Positions 18,759 through 27,300 of a stretch of 64,000 bases of DNA are shown here, piece by piece. Below the pieces are notes generated by a model that saw only the letters and a program-made list of their open reading frames with translations, did no database searches and was not told the origin of the DNA. The stretch's first letter is position 1. The number at the start of each line of letters is the position of its first letter. The DNA lies in the NCBI RefSeq assembly GCF_004297405.1, contig NZ_SCVC01000004.1:62001-126000 (forward strand), given 5' to 3'. The DNA comes from Reyranella sp. (GTDB lineage: Bacteria; Pseudomonadota; Alphaproteobacteria; Reyranellales; Reyranellaceae). The position numbers and the translations under genes are program-made.

Positions 18759-19964
18759 ATGTTTCTTCTCAACCGACATCCCGACCACGGGACACCACTC
18801 GATCCTGTCGATGTGGAGACCCTCGGCATCGCCGCCGCCTGCGAGGTCGAGCGCTTTCTCGGCCATCGCGACAACCATGCCGAAACACCGCTGCACGCCC
18901 TGCCTAGCCTCGCCGCCGAGCTCGGCCTTGGTGCGATCCACATAAAGGACGAGGGCTACCGCCTCGGCCTCGGCAGCTTCAAGGCACTGGGCGGCTCCTA
19001 TGCCGTCATCCGGCTGGTTCTCGAGGAAGCCTCGCGCCGGCTGGGCCGCACCATCGATGTCGGCGAACTGCATGAGCCTGCTGTCAAAGCCGTGGCGGCT
19101 GGCATGACCTTCGCCTGCGCCACCGACGGCAATCATGGCCGCTCGGTCGCACAGGGCGCCGCACTCGTAGGTGCGCGTTCCGTGATCTTCGTCCATGCCG
19201 GCGTCAGCGAGCGGCGCGTGGCTGCGATTGCTCGATTTGGTGCCGAGATGATCCGCGTCGAGGGTACCTACGACGACTCGGTGATCGAGGCGGCGCGTGT
19301 TGCCGACGAGAAGGGCTGGACCATCGTCTCCGACACCTCCTGGCCCGGCTATGAGCGCATCCCTCTGCTGGTCATGCAGGGCTACACCGCGATCGTGTGC
19401 GAGGCCCTACGCCAGCTCGCCCAACCACCGACCCATGTCTTCGTCCAGGCCGGCGTCGGTGGTGTCGCCGCCGCCGTCGCAGGCCACCTCGCCTTGGTCC
19501 TGGGCGACAAGCGTCCCTGCTTCATCGTGGTCGAGCCCGCACGTGCGGCCTGCCTCTTCGAGACCGCCAGAGCTGGCCGTCCGGTGAAGATCGCACATGG
19601 CGAGCCTACGGTGATGGCGATGCTTGAATGCTATGAGCCATCGCGCGTCGCCTGGCGGGTGCTGGCGCGTGCAGCCGATGCTTTCATGACGGTCGACGAG
19701 GCAGAGGCGGTCGCGGTGATGAACCGCCTGGCGCGACCAGCGGCCAAGGATCCGGTCATCGTTGGCGGCGAAAGCGGCGTTGCGGGCCTGGCGGGCCTGA
19801 TGCGGGCCGCCACGACACCTGAAATCGGCGCGAAGCTTGCAATCGATTGCACGTCGCACGTCCTCGTCATCAACACGGAAGGGGCCACCGACCCGGTGCG
19901 CTATGCCGAGCTCGTCGGGCTCGATCCCGCCACGCTTCAACCTTCAGGGAGCCAGACAGCATGA
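18759..19964 (+). CDS. dpaL: Diaminopropionate ammonia-lyase
   Basis: A 401-residue fold-type II PLP enzyme that splits 2,3-diaminopropionate into pyruvate and two ammonia. ATG 18759 has GGAG eight bases upstream; the open frame extends to 18729 without support. K75 in LGSFKALGG is the PLP lysine and D123 in CATDGNHGRS is the conserved base. SDTSWPGYERIPLLVMQGY is typical of this enzyme and not of threonine dehydratases. Its stop overlaps the next gene (ATGA), and it is divergent from the Lrp-type regulator. Confidence 0.93.
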   Translation: MFLLNRHPDHGTPLDPVDVETLGIAAACEVERFLGHRDNHAETPLHALPSLAAELGLGAIHIKDEGYRLGLGSFKALGGSYAVIRLVLEEASRRLGRTIDVGELHEPAVKAVAAGMTFACATDGNHGRSVAQGAALVGARSVIFVHAGVSERRVAAIARFGAEMIRVEGTYDDSVIEAARVADEKGWTIVSDTSWPGYERIPLLVMQGYTAIVCEALRQLAQPPTHVFVQAGVGGVAAAVAGHLALVLGDKRPCFIVVEPARAACLFETARAGRPVKIAHGEPTVMAMLECYEPSRVAWRVLARAADAFMTVDEAEAVAVMNRLARPAAKDPVIVGGESGVAGLAGLMRAATTPEIGAKLAIDCTSHVLVINTEGATDPVRYAELVGLDPATLQPSGSQTA

Positions 19965-20734
19965 CCATGAAGATCAATCTGAACGCGGACATCGGCGAAG
20001 GCTTTGGCGCCTACGATATCGGCAACGACACCGACCTCGTGACAATCATCCAGTCGGCCAGCGTCGCTTGCGGTTTCCATGCTGGCGATGCCAACACCAT
20101 GCACCATCTGGCTATGCTCGCGAAAAAGGGCGGTGTCAGCCTCGGTGTCCATCCCGGCTTCAACGATCTCTGGGGCTTCGGCCGTCGCAAGATCGAGATG
20201 GACCCAAAGGATTTGGAGTTGATGGTCGCCTATCAGATCGGCGCCCTGCAGGCGATGGCGCGCTATGCGGGGCTGCCCGTGACACATCTGAAGCCGCATG
20301 GGGCACTGAACAACATGGCGGCCGTGCGTGAAGATTATGCGCTGGCCATCGGCCGGGCGATCCAGACCGTCGATCCCGACATCATCTATGTCGCCCTCAC
20401 CGGCTCGCAGATGGAGAAGGCCGCCCGCACGCTCGGTCTCAAGCTGGCCCGCGAAGGCTTCGCTGACCGTGCCTACGACGACGACGGCAACCTCACCTCC
20501 CGGTCGATCTCCGGCTCTGTCTACAAGGACCCGGAGAAGGCTCTCGCACAATGCCTGAGCATGGTGAAGGACGGCTGCCTCACCTCGCGCCATGGCAATC
20601 GCGTCCCGGTCGCCGTCGAGACGATCTGCGTCCATGGTGATGAGCCGACGGCAGTGGCGCTGGCCCGCCATGTCCGTCAGGGTCTCGAAGCGGCCGGTTG
20701 CCGGATCGTCACCATCCCCGAAATGCTGAACTGA
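19961..20734 (+). CDS. pxpA: LamB/YcsF family protein, 5-oxoprolinase subunit A-like
   Basis: A 257-residue protein beginning MKINLNADIGEGFGAYDIG, the diagnostic PxpA opening, with CGFHAGDANTMHHLA and LGVHPGFNDLWGFGRR following. PxpA works with PxpB and PxpC in ATP-dependent cleavage of 5-oxoproline, but neither partner is present in this window. The ATG overlaps the ammonia-lyase stop; an upstream extension of the frame is an overlap with that gene. Its coupling to dpaL suggests a role in degrading a related cyclic or diamino compound, which is inference. Confidence 0.88.
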   Translation: MTMKINLNADIGEGFGAYDIGNDTDLVTIIQSASVACGFHAGDANTMHHLAMLAKKGGVSLGVHPGFNDLWGFGRRKIEMDPKDLELMVAYQIGALQAMARYAGLPVTHLKPHGALNNMAAVREDYALAIGRAIQTVDPDIIYVALTGSQMEKAARTLGLKLAREGFADRAYDDDGNLTSRSISGSVYKDPEKALAQCLSMVKDGCLTSRHGNRVPVAVETICVHGDEPTAVALARHVRQGLEAAGCRIVTIPEMLN

Positions 20735-20736
20735 CG

Positions 20737-21738
20737 ATGGTTGCCATGAACAGACTGCTCTTCGCCTGTACCGGCGTGCTCGTGCTCCTCGCCGCGGCGA
20801 CGACCTCCTTCGCCCAGGCTCCAGACAAATATCCCGACCGGCCCATCACCATCACGGTCGGCTTCGCACCGGGTGGCACCAGCGACGTGGCCGCGCGCAT
20901 CCTGTCGGAGCGCCTGACGCACTCGCTGAAGACGACTGTCCTCGTCGATAACCGCCCCGGTGCCGCCGGCTCGATCGCCGCGACCGCGACGGCGCGTGCA
21001 GCGCCCGACGGCTACAAGATCATGCTCTCGGATCCCGGCGCCTTCGCCATCAACCCCATCATGATGCCGCAGAATGCCCGCTACGATCCGCTGACCGACT
21101 TCACACCGATCGCGCTGGTAGGCCAGTCGCCGCTGGTCGTGGTCGTGCCGACGAGCCGGCCCTTCACGACGGCCAAGATGCTGAACGACCATCTGCGCAC
21201 CCACGCCAACACGGCCAACTACGCGTCATCGGGCAATGCCGGCATCAGCCAGTTCGGCGCCGAGGTCTATCTCAAGCGCGCGGGCGATCTCTCCGCACTG
21301 CACGTTCCCTACCGCGGCGGTGCGCCGATGATGGAAGCGCTGATGAAGGGCGAGGTCGATTTCGGCGTGGCCGTTCTCGCCTCCGCCATGCCGACCATCG
21401 AAGCGGGCAGTGTCCGGCCCCTGGCGCTCGCCGCCCCGAGCGCCACGCCTGCCGTCGCCAAGGTCCCGCTGCTCGAGCAGCTCGGCATGCCGGGCGCCGC
21501 CATGACGTCGTGGGTGATCATGATCGGTCCGCGTGGCCTGCCGCCGGAGATCGTCACGCGCCTCAACAGCGCCATCAACGAGGCGATCGCCGATCCCACC
21601 GTGCGCGAACGGTTGCTGAAGGCTGGTATCGAGACCTACAAACCAGCGACGCCCGCCGAGACCGGCGAATATCTCAGGAAGGAAGTCGAGAACTACAAGG
21701 CTTACCAGAGTGAACTAGGCGATCGGCTGACGAAGTGA
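20737..21738 (+). CDS. Tripartite tricarboxylate transporter substrate-binding protein (Bug family)
   Basis: A 333-residue periplasmic binding protein. The signal peptide (LLFACTGVLVLLAAATTSFA) ends near FAQA. The mature part carries YPDRPITITVGFAPGGTSD, then LVDNRPGAAGSIAA and VPYRGGAPMMEALMKGEVD, all typical Bug/TctC blocks. ATG 20737 follows the pxpA stop by two bases; ATG 20746 is an alternative. No TctA or TctB membrane subunit is encoded nearby, as is common for Bug proteins. It may capture the substrate degraded by the two preceding enzymes. Confidence 0.92.
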   Translation: MVAMNRLLFACTGVLVLLAAATTSFAQAPDKYPDRPITITVGFAPGGTSDVAARILSERLTHSLKTTVLVDNRPGAAGSIAATATARAAPDGYKIMLSDPGAFAINPIMMPQNARYDPLTDFTPIALVGQSPLVVVVPTSRPFTTAKMLNDHLRTHANTANYASSGNAGISQFGAEVYLKRAGDLSALHVPYRGGAPMMEALMKGEVDFGVAVLASAMPTIEAGSVRPLALAAPSATPAVAKVPLLEQLGMPGAAMTSWVIMIGPRGLPPEIVTRLNSAINEAIADPTVRERLLKAGIETYKPATPAETGEYLRKEVENYKAYQSELGDRLTK

Positions 21739-21799
21739 TGGCATCGCTGCAGTGCGCTCGAACGCATCGGAACCAACGCTCGATTTGAATAGACAGAAA

Positions 21800-21821
21800 G
21801 GCCACCCCTTTCGGGGTGGCC
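21800..21821 (-). terminator. Rho-independent terminator of the fasciclin gene
   Basis: A perfect nine-base stem (GGCCACCCC paired with GGGGTGGCC) closes a four-base loop. Read on the minus strand it is followed by CTTTCTGTCTATTC, a moderately T-rich tail. It lies 48 bases beyond the stop of the minus-strand fasciclin gene. The plus strand has no T tract after the stem, so action on the plus-strand Bug gene is less likely. Confidence 0.75.
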
Positions 21822-21869
21822 GATCTGATCGATCTGCCATCTCAAGCGAGATGCATTCGAGGACGTGTC

Positions 21870-22427
21870 CTACATCTTGGGCAGCAAGACCGTGTCGACG
21901 ACGTGAATGACACCGTTGGACTGTTTGACGTCGGCGATTGTGACCATTGCGACGTTGCCATTCTCGTCGGTCAGAGTGATCTTCTCACCACTCATCTTGG
22001 CCTGGAGCGTGCAGCCGCCGACCGTCTTCACCGGGTGCGTGCCCTTGTCGTCCTTGATCATCTTGGCGATGGCGCCGGACATGGCGTTCGCAGAGACGAC
22101 ATGGCAGGTAAGGATCTTGGTGAGCTTCGCCTTGTTCTCCGGTTTGACCAGCATCTCGACGGTTCCCGGCGGCAGTTTGGCGAACGCGGCATTGGTCGGC
22201 GCGAACACCGTGAAGGGTCCGGCTCCGGCCAGCGTATCGACGAGGCCGGCGGCCTTCACAGCCGCCACCAGCGTGGTGTGATCCTTGGAGTTCGCGGCAT
22301 TCTCGACAATGTTCTTGGTTTCGAGCATCGGCGCGCCACCGACCATCGGATTTGCTGCCAGCACGGGATACGCCGCCATGAGCGCCGCTGCCGCGACTGT
22401 TGCAAGGAAAGCATTACGCTTCGGCAT
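21870..22427 (-). CDS. Secreted fasciclin-domain protein
   Basis: A 185-residue exported protein with one fasciclin (FAS1) domain. ATG 22427 has a strong GGAGG site (complement of 22433-22437); an upstream in-frame start at 22451 lacks one. The signal peptide FLATVAAAALMAAYPVLA ends near residue 23. The FAS1 repeats show LVAAVKAAGLVDTLAGAGPF, TVFAPTNAAFAKLP, LTKILTCHVV and, at the end, GVIHVVDTVLLP. Bacterial single-FAS1 proteins are often controlled by oxidative-stress ECF sigma factors. It is divergent from such a sigma factor here and carries a matching promoter. Confidence 0.93.
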   Translation of the reverse strand: MPKRNAFLATVAAAALMAAYPVLAANPMVGGAPMLETKNIVENAANSKDHTTLVAAVKAAGLVDTLAGAGPFTVFAPTNAAFAKLPPGTVEMLVKPENKAKLTKILTCHVVSANAMSGAIAKMIKDDKGTHPVKTVGGCTLQAKMSGEKITLTDENGNVAMVTIADVKQSNGVIHVVDTVLLPKM

Positions 22428-22529
22428 CTCTACCTCCTGGTATAAAGACAAGGCGCGTTACACAGCTGTTACGCGGCGCGACAACAGGACGGCCATAAGA
22501 AGTTCCGCTCGCTGCTATCATTCGCGATC

Positions 22530-22559
22530 TGAATACGGCCCGATCGCCGTCACGGATCA
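22530..22559 (-). promoter_or_regulatory. Candidate ECF sigma promoter of the fasciclin gene
   Basis: On the minus strand TGATCC (22559-22554) is followed after 18 bases by TATTCA (22535-22530). TGATCC is the -35 element known for the RpoE/ChrR system of Rhodobacter sphaeroides. The predicted transcript would start about 95 bases before the ATG at 22427. It has the same -35 and spacing as the promoter before the sigma gene. Confidence 0.55.
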
Positions 22560-22630
22560 CAAAGCGACCCCGAAGATCACCAATGCCGGTACACAGTTCC
22601 GTGAGCGCCATGGATTGCCTTGGTGGCCAG

Positions 22631-22660
22631 TGATCCAATGCGCGCACCCAGGCGTAAAAA
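22631..22660 (+). promoter_or_regulatory. Candidate autoregulatory ECF sigma promoter
   Basis: TGATCC at 22631-22636, an 18-base spacer, then TAAAAA at 22655-22660. The predicted transcription start is near 22667, about 30 bases upstream of the chosen sigma-factor ATG at 22696. This would exclude the earlier in-frame ATG at 22666 as the start. The -35 hexamer is that of the RpoE/ChrR class, to which the downstream gene pair belongs. Confidence 0.6.
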
Positions 22661-22695
22661 GGCAAATGAATGTCGCAAGGCTACCTTTTGGAGAG

Positions 22696-23319
22696 ATGCG
22701 CGCCTACGCGAGACCGCCGCAGGCAAGGGTCATCGCGTTGAAGCCGGCTCATCAGCAGAAGGCGTTGCCATCCGCCGACGATCTATGCGGGATGATGCAG
22801 GCCGTTGCGAAGGAGCATGATCGAAGCGCGTTCGCCGTCCTCTTCGGCTATTTCGCGCCGCGTGTGAAAGCCTTCCTCATGCGCTCCGGCCTGCCCGACA
22901 ATGTCGCCGAGGAGGTGGCCCAAGAAACCATGCTGACGATGTGGCGCAAGGCATCCTATTTCGATCCGAGCCGCGCCGGCGTATCGACATGGATCTTCAC
23001 CATTGCCCGCAATCAGCGCATCGATCGCCTGCGGCGCGAGCGCGTGCAACCGATGGACGATCGCTTCGACCCGAGCAACGAGCGCGTTTCCCCTTATTCG
23101 GCTGAAGACCTCGCGCTGGTGGCGGAGCGCGACGAGCAGGTGCACTCGGCGCTCGATGCTCTATCGAAAGAGCAGGCAACGATTGTTCAGCTCTCATTCT
23201 TTGCCGAAAAGCCACATACGGAGATTGCGCGCGAACTCGGCATTCCGTTGGGAACGGTCAAATCACGGATCCGGCTTGCCCTGAACCGATTGCGCTCCCT
23301 GCTGGACGGTGAAGCATGA
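22696..23319 (+). CDS. ECF RNA polymerase sigma factor, RpoE/ChrR class
   Basis: A 207-residue extracytoplasmic-function sigma factor. ATG 22696 follows GGAGA and lies downstream of the predicted promoter; the frame is open to 22285 without support. Region 2 holds FAVLFGYFAPRVKAFLMRSG, VAEEVAQETMLTMWRKA and TWIFTIARNQRIDRLRRE. Region 4 holds VQLSFFAEKPHTEIARELG and IPLGTVKSRIRLALNRLR. Its stop overlaps the anti-sigma start (ATGA). The ChrR-like partner assigns it to the class that responds to singlet oxygen in Rhodobacter. The likely regulon includes itself and the divergent fasciclin gene. Confidence 0.93.
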   Translation: MRAYARPPQARVIALKPAHQQKALPSADDLCGMMQAVAKEHDRSAFAVLFGYFAPRVKAFLMRSGLPDNVAEEVAQETMLTMWRKASYFDPSRAGVSTWIFTIARNQRIDRLRRERVQPMDDRFDPSNERVSPYSAEDLALVAERDEQVHSALDALSKEQATIVQLSFFAEKPHTEIARELGIPLGTVKSRIRLALNRLRSLLDGEA

Positions 23320-23969
23320 CCATCAAACATCACCCCAGCGACGATCTGCTTCTGCGTCTTACCGCGGGATCGCTGGGCGCCGGACCTGCGCTTGTGATCA
23401 CCACACATCTCGAGGGATGCGAAGTCTGCCGCAGACAGGTGGCCGCATTCGAGTCCGTGGGTGGCGCGATCCTTGAAGGCATGTCACCCGAGCCTCTGAA
23501 GACGGATGCGCTCGCACGCACCCTCGAGCGGCTCGACCTTGAGCCCCCTGCGCCGACAGCAGGATCGCCCGTCTTCCGGCAACGCCGCATCGATGGGTTG
23601 GAGCTGCCTTCCTCACTGCATCACTGCGCGATTGGCTCATGGCGCTGGCTCGCACCGGGCTTCAGATGGAGCAAGGTTGCGATCCCCGGACACCCTGACG
23701 CCAGGGTCGTTCTCCTCAAGGGAGCCGCCGGCTCGATGCTGCCGGCCCATGGGCACAGTGGCCCGGAGTTCCTGCAGGTTCTGTCCGGCGCGTTTTCAGA
23801 TGAGCGTGGCCGGTATGGTCCAGGTGATCTGGACGAAGCGGACACCGACATCGACCATCGGCCCGTCGTCGATCCCGAGTCCGAGTGCATCTGCCTTGCC
23901 GCCTTGGAAGGAGAGACTCGACCTCATGGCGGTTTGGCACGGCTGCTCTGGCCGCTCATCGGCTTCTGA
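23316..23969 (+). CDS. chrR: ChrR-type zinc anti-sigma factor with cupin domain
   Basis: A 217-residue protein. The N-terminal zinc anti-sigma domain has H6, H31, C35 and C38, the same numbers as the zinc ligands of Rhodobacter ChrR. The C-terminal cupin has H145, H147, E151 and H181, with the same relative spacing as the second ChrR metal site (H-x-H-x3-E and a later His). All ligands are intact. It should hold the upstream sigma factor inactive until singlet oxygen or a related stress triggers its release. It is translationally coupled to the sigma gene. Confidence 0.93.
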   Translation: MTIKHHPSDDLLLRLTAGSLGAGPALVITTHLEGCEVCRRQVAAFESVGGAILEGMSPEPLKTDALARTLERLDLEPPAPTAGSPVFRQRRIDGLELPSSLHHCAIGSWRWLAPGFRWSKVAIPGHPDARVVLLKGAAGSMLPAHGHSGPEFLQVLSGAFSDERGRYGPGDLDEADTDIDHRPVVDPESECICLAALEGETRPHGGLARLLWPLIGF

Positions 23970-24326
23970 ACCACAGCAAGGGCTGACTCGGCTGTGACGA
24001 GCGCCAACTTGCAGCTGTCTGCCTGGAGCTTTTTGCACTTTCCGAGCCGCGTTACGCAGACAGTTAATGAGAAAGCCGCACTTCAAATCCAATAAGGATA
24101 GGCTCGGTCCCCCAATTTCGTCCGGCGACGAACAGAACGCCCTCTCGACACCGACGAGCAACACAGCGCCATGCCGTCAGATATGCATTTGGCGTGTCTG
24201 CTCGTCGGAAGAATCGCACGCTTCGTCGATCGCTACTCACGCCTTGTGATTTTGTCGTGATATCGTCGCGCGCTTGGCTCCGACGACGTCGGATGTCCTG
24301 CAGGGGCAGACGACCAGGAGTTCGGT
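23970..24326. other. Non-coding gap before the giant protease gene
   Basis: These 357 bases hold no convincing gene. A short inverted repeat (CACAGC with GCTGTG, about 23973-23997) follows the anti-sigma stop and is too weak to call a terminator. The stretch is less G+C-rich than its surroundings. The last bases include GGAG about nine bases before the ATG at 24327, a reasonable ribosome binding site for the giant gene. Confidence 0.5.
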
Positions 24327-27300
24327 ATGGCTACTTTTACTGTTGTGAACCTGAATGACAGCGGCGCAGGTTCTCTTCGAGCAGCCATCGAAGCCTCCAA
24401 TGCCGAGCCAGCCGGCGTCACCAACACCATCGAGTTCACGGTAACCGGGACGATCGTCCTGGCCAGCGGCCTGCCATCGCTCACCAAGCCGGTGGATATC
24501 GTCGCCGGCAACCCGGCCACGGGTAATCCGCCAACGGTCGGGATCGACTTCAACGGCAATGCCGGCCTGGTCTTCGCGGCCGGGTCGGAAGGCTCGGAGC
24601 TGGTCGGCCTGTCGCTCGGCAACGCGGCCGGCAACGGCGTCACCCTGCATGCCGGCGGCATCACCCTCAACAACAACTATATCGGCCTCGCCCTCAACGG
24701 CTCGGCGGCCGGCAACACCGGCGACGGCGTGTTCGTGGCCGCCACCTCGTCCGGCAACAATCTCGGCTTCAACCCCGAGGCGACGACCCTGGCCGAGAAC
24801 GGCCAGCCCGCGACCGGAGTGGTGTCCAACGTCATCTCGGCCAACGGCGGCAACGGCATCACGCTGAACGGCGCCGACAACAACGAAATCGTCTCCAACC
24901 GGATCGGCACCAGCACCGACGGCAATACCGCGATGGCCAACGGCGGCCACGGCATCTGGCTGACCAACGGTGCGACCGGCAACACGATCGGCGGCGCCGT
25001 CGCCGGCAACGACGCCAGCGGCGACCAGAACAACCCGACCGGCAACAAGGGCAACATCGCCGATGTCGTCGTGGTGACGCCGCCGCTCGGCAATCTGGTG
25101 TCCGGCAACGGCGGCAACGGCATCCAGATCGATACCGCCTCCAACAGCAATACGCTGAGCGGCAACTTCGTCGGCACGACTGCAAATGGCCTCGCCGCGC
25201 TCGGCAACACCGGCGATGGCGTCGCCATCCTCGAGTCCGATGCGGTGACGCTGAGCGGCTGCGTCTTCGTCGACAATCCGTTCATCTATTACAACGTCAT
25301 CGGCGGCAACGCCGGCAACGGCGTCCACGTCACCAACTCCGACAACGTCGTCATCCAGGCCAACTTCCTGGGACTCGGCGCCGACAACAACACCATCGTC
25401 GGCAACCAGCTCGACGGCCTGCTGATCGACGGCAACTCGCGCAACACCCAGGTCGGCGGCGTCATCCCGCTCGGCAACGTCATCTCGGGTAATGTGCAGA
25501 ACGGCATCGAGGTTGCCGGCACAGCGAGCGGGTTCAGCACGCTCAACACCTTCGGCGGCACGACGGCGTTCTTCGGCGCCGCCCCGAACGGTGACAACGG
25601 CATCCTGATCACCTCGACCGGTGGCAACCAGACGATCCAGACCAACGTCATCTCCGGCAATACCGGCAACGGCATCGAGATTTCCGGGAACGCCTGGGGC
25701 GTCTCGATCGTGCCCAACATCGTCGGCCTCGACACGCGCGGCGACGGTGCCTTCCCCAACGGCGGTTCGGGCATCGTCTTCTCCGGCAATGCCCACGACA
25801 ATTTCGTGGGCGGCACCGATCTCATCGGTAACCTGTCGGTGATCCGCCAGAACACCGCCTCCGGCAACGCCGGCTACGGCATCGAGATCACCGGGACCGC
25901 CTACAACAACGTCATCGCCGACAGCGCCATCGGCACCAACATCCAGGAACTGGCGGCGATCGCCAACGGCCTGGGCGGCGTGCTGCTGTCGAGCACCGGC
26001 GTCGGCAACATCATCGGCTCGCCGCAGGTCGGCTGGACGCCGCTGCCCTCGCCGGCCGTCTCCCACAACGTCATCAGCGGCAATACCGGCCCCGGTGTCA
26101 CCCTTGCGGCCGGCACCAACTACAATGCCGTCATCAACAACTATATCGGGCTCAACATCGTGGCCCAGCCAGTGCTGCCGAACGGTGATCCGGCGATCCT
26201 GAACAATGGCGGCACCAACCTGATCTACGGCAACGGCGCGCATGGGCCGCTGCCCTGGCAATCGCCGACCGGCCAGCTCGAAGCGCTGTACGTCGGCTGG
26301 TTCGGCCGCGCCGCCGATCCGCTCGCCTTCCGGCAGGACATGGAGGGGGTCCTGAGCCTGATGCTGGGCGGCGATTCGATTGCTGCGGCAATGCTGAAGG
26401 CGTCCGACAGCTTCGCCGCCTCGCCCGAGATCGGCATCTATACGCCGCTGGCCGCTCTGACGCCGCCGATCTCTTCTCCGACGCATGCCGAGACCGAGCT
26501 CACCAACAGCTTCATCAACCAGACCTTCAACAATCTCTTCGGCCGCGATGCGAGCACCTCGGAGAAGACGATCTGGCGCGAAGCCTTCTTCGACGGCGCG
26601 ATTCCCTTCTCCGATCTCGTCTACGACATCGCCTCGTCGGCGCAGAACAACGACGTCCTGGCTATGAACGCCAAGATCCTCGCGGCGTCCTATTTCACGA
26701 CCGCCTTCGCTTCCACGCCGCTCGATCCGCCGAGCCTCGCCGAAATGCAGGCGGCGGTCTCGGGCGTCACCAACGGCACGACGCTGTTCAATTCCCAGGC
26801 TGCCACTGACACGCTGATGGGCGGCACGCACACCCAGGTCGAGTATCAGTCGATCCTCGAACCCGGCAACATCACCACCGGCGTGCGCGCCAGCCTCGAC
26901 GGCACCGTCATCCTGACCGGCAGCCAGACCGTCGAGGGCTCCACCGGCACCGAGGCCTTTCTCTATCACGGGCCGCTGAACAACACGGCCGCCGGCCAGT
27001 TCCACGTCCTCAATCCGACCTTCGCCGACCAGACGGTGACGACGGCGACGTTCTACGGCCCCGATACGGCGATCTTCACGCCGGGAATCGGCCTCGGCAA
27101 CGTGCGGGCGGTCGGCAGCTATCAGTATGACGAGAATCCGGCCGGCGTGTTCAATCACGGCATGATCTACGAGGGCCCGATCACCGGCATAGGCGGGACC
27201 TGGACGGAGGTCACCGTTCCCTCGAACGGCGTCAATGTCGTGGGTGGCGTGACACTGTCGGGCACGGTCGCCAACACGATCCTGCACAGCACGCAGGGCA

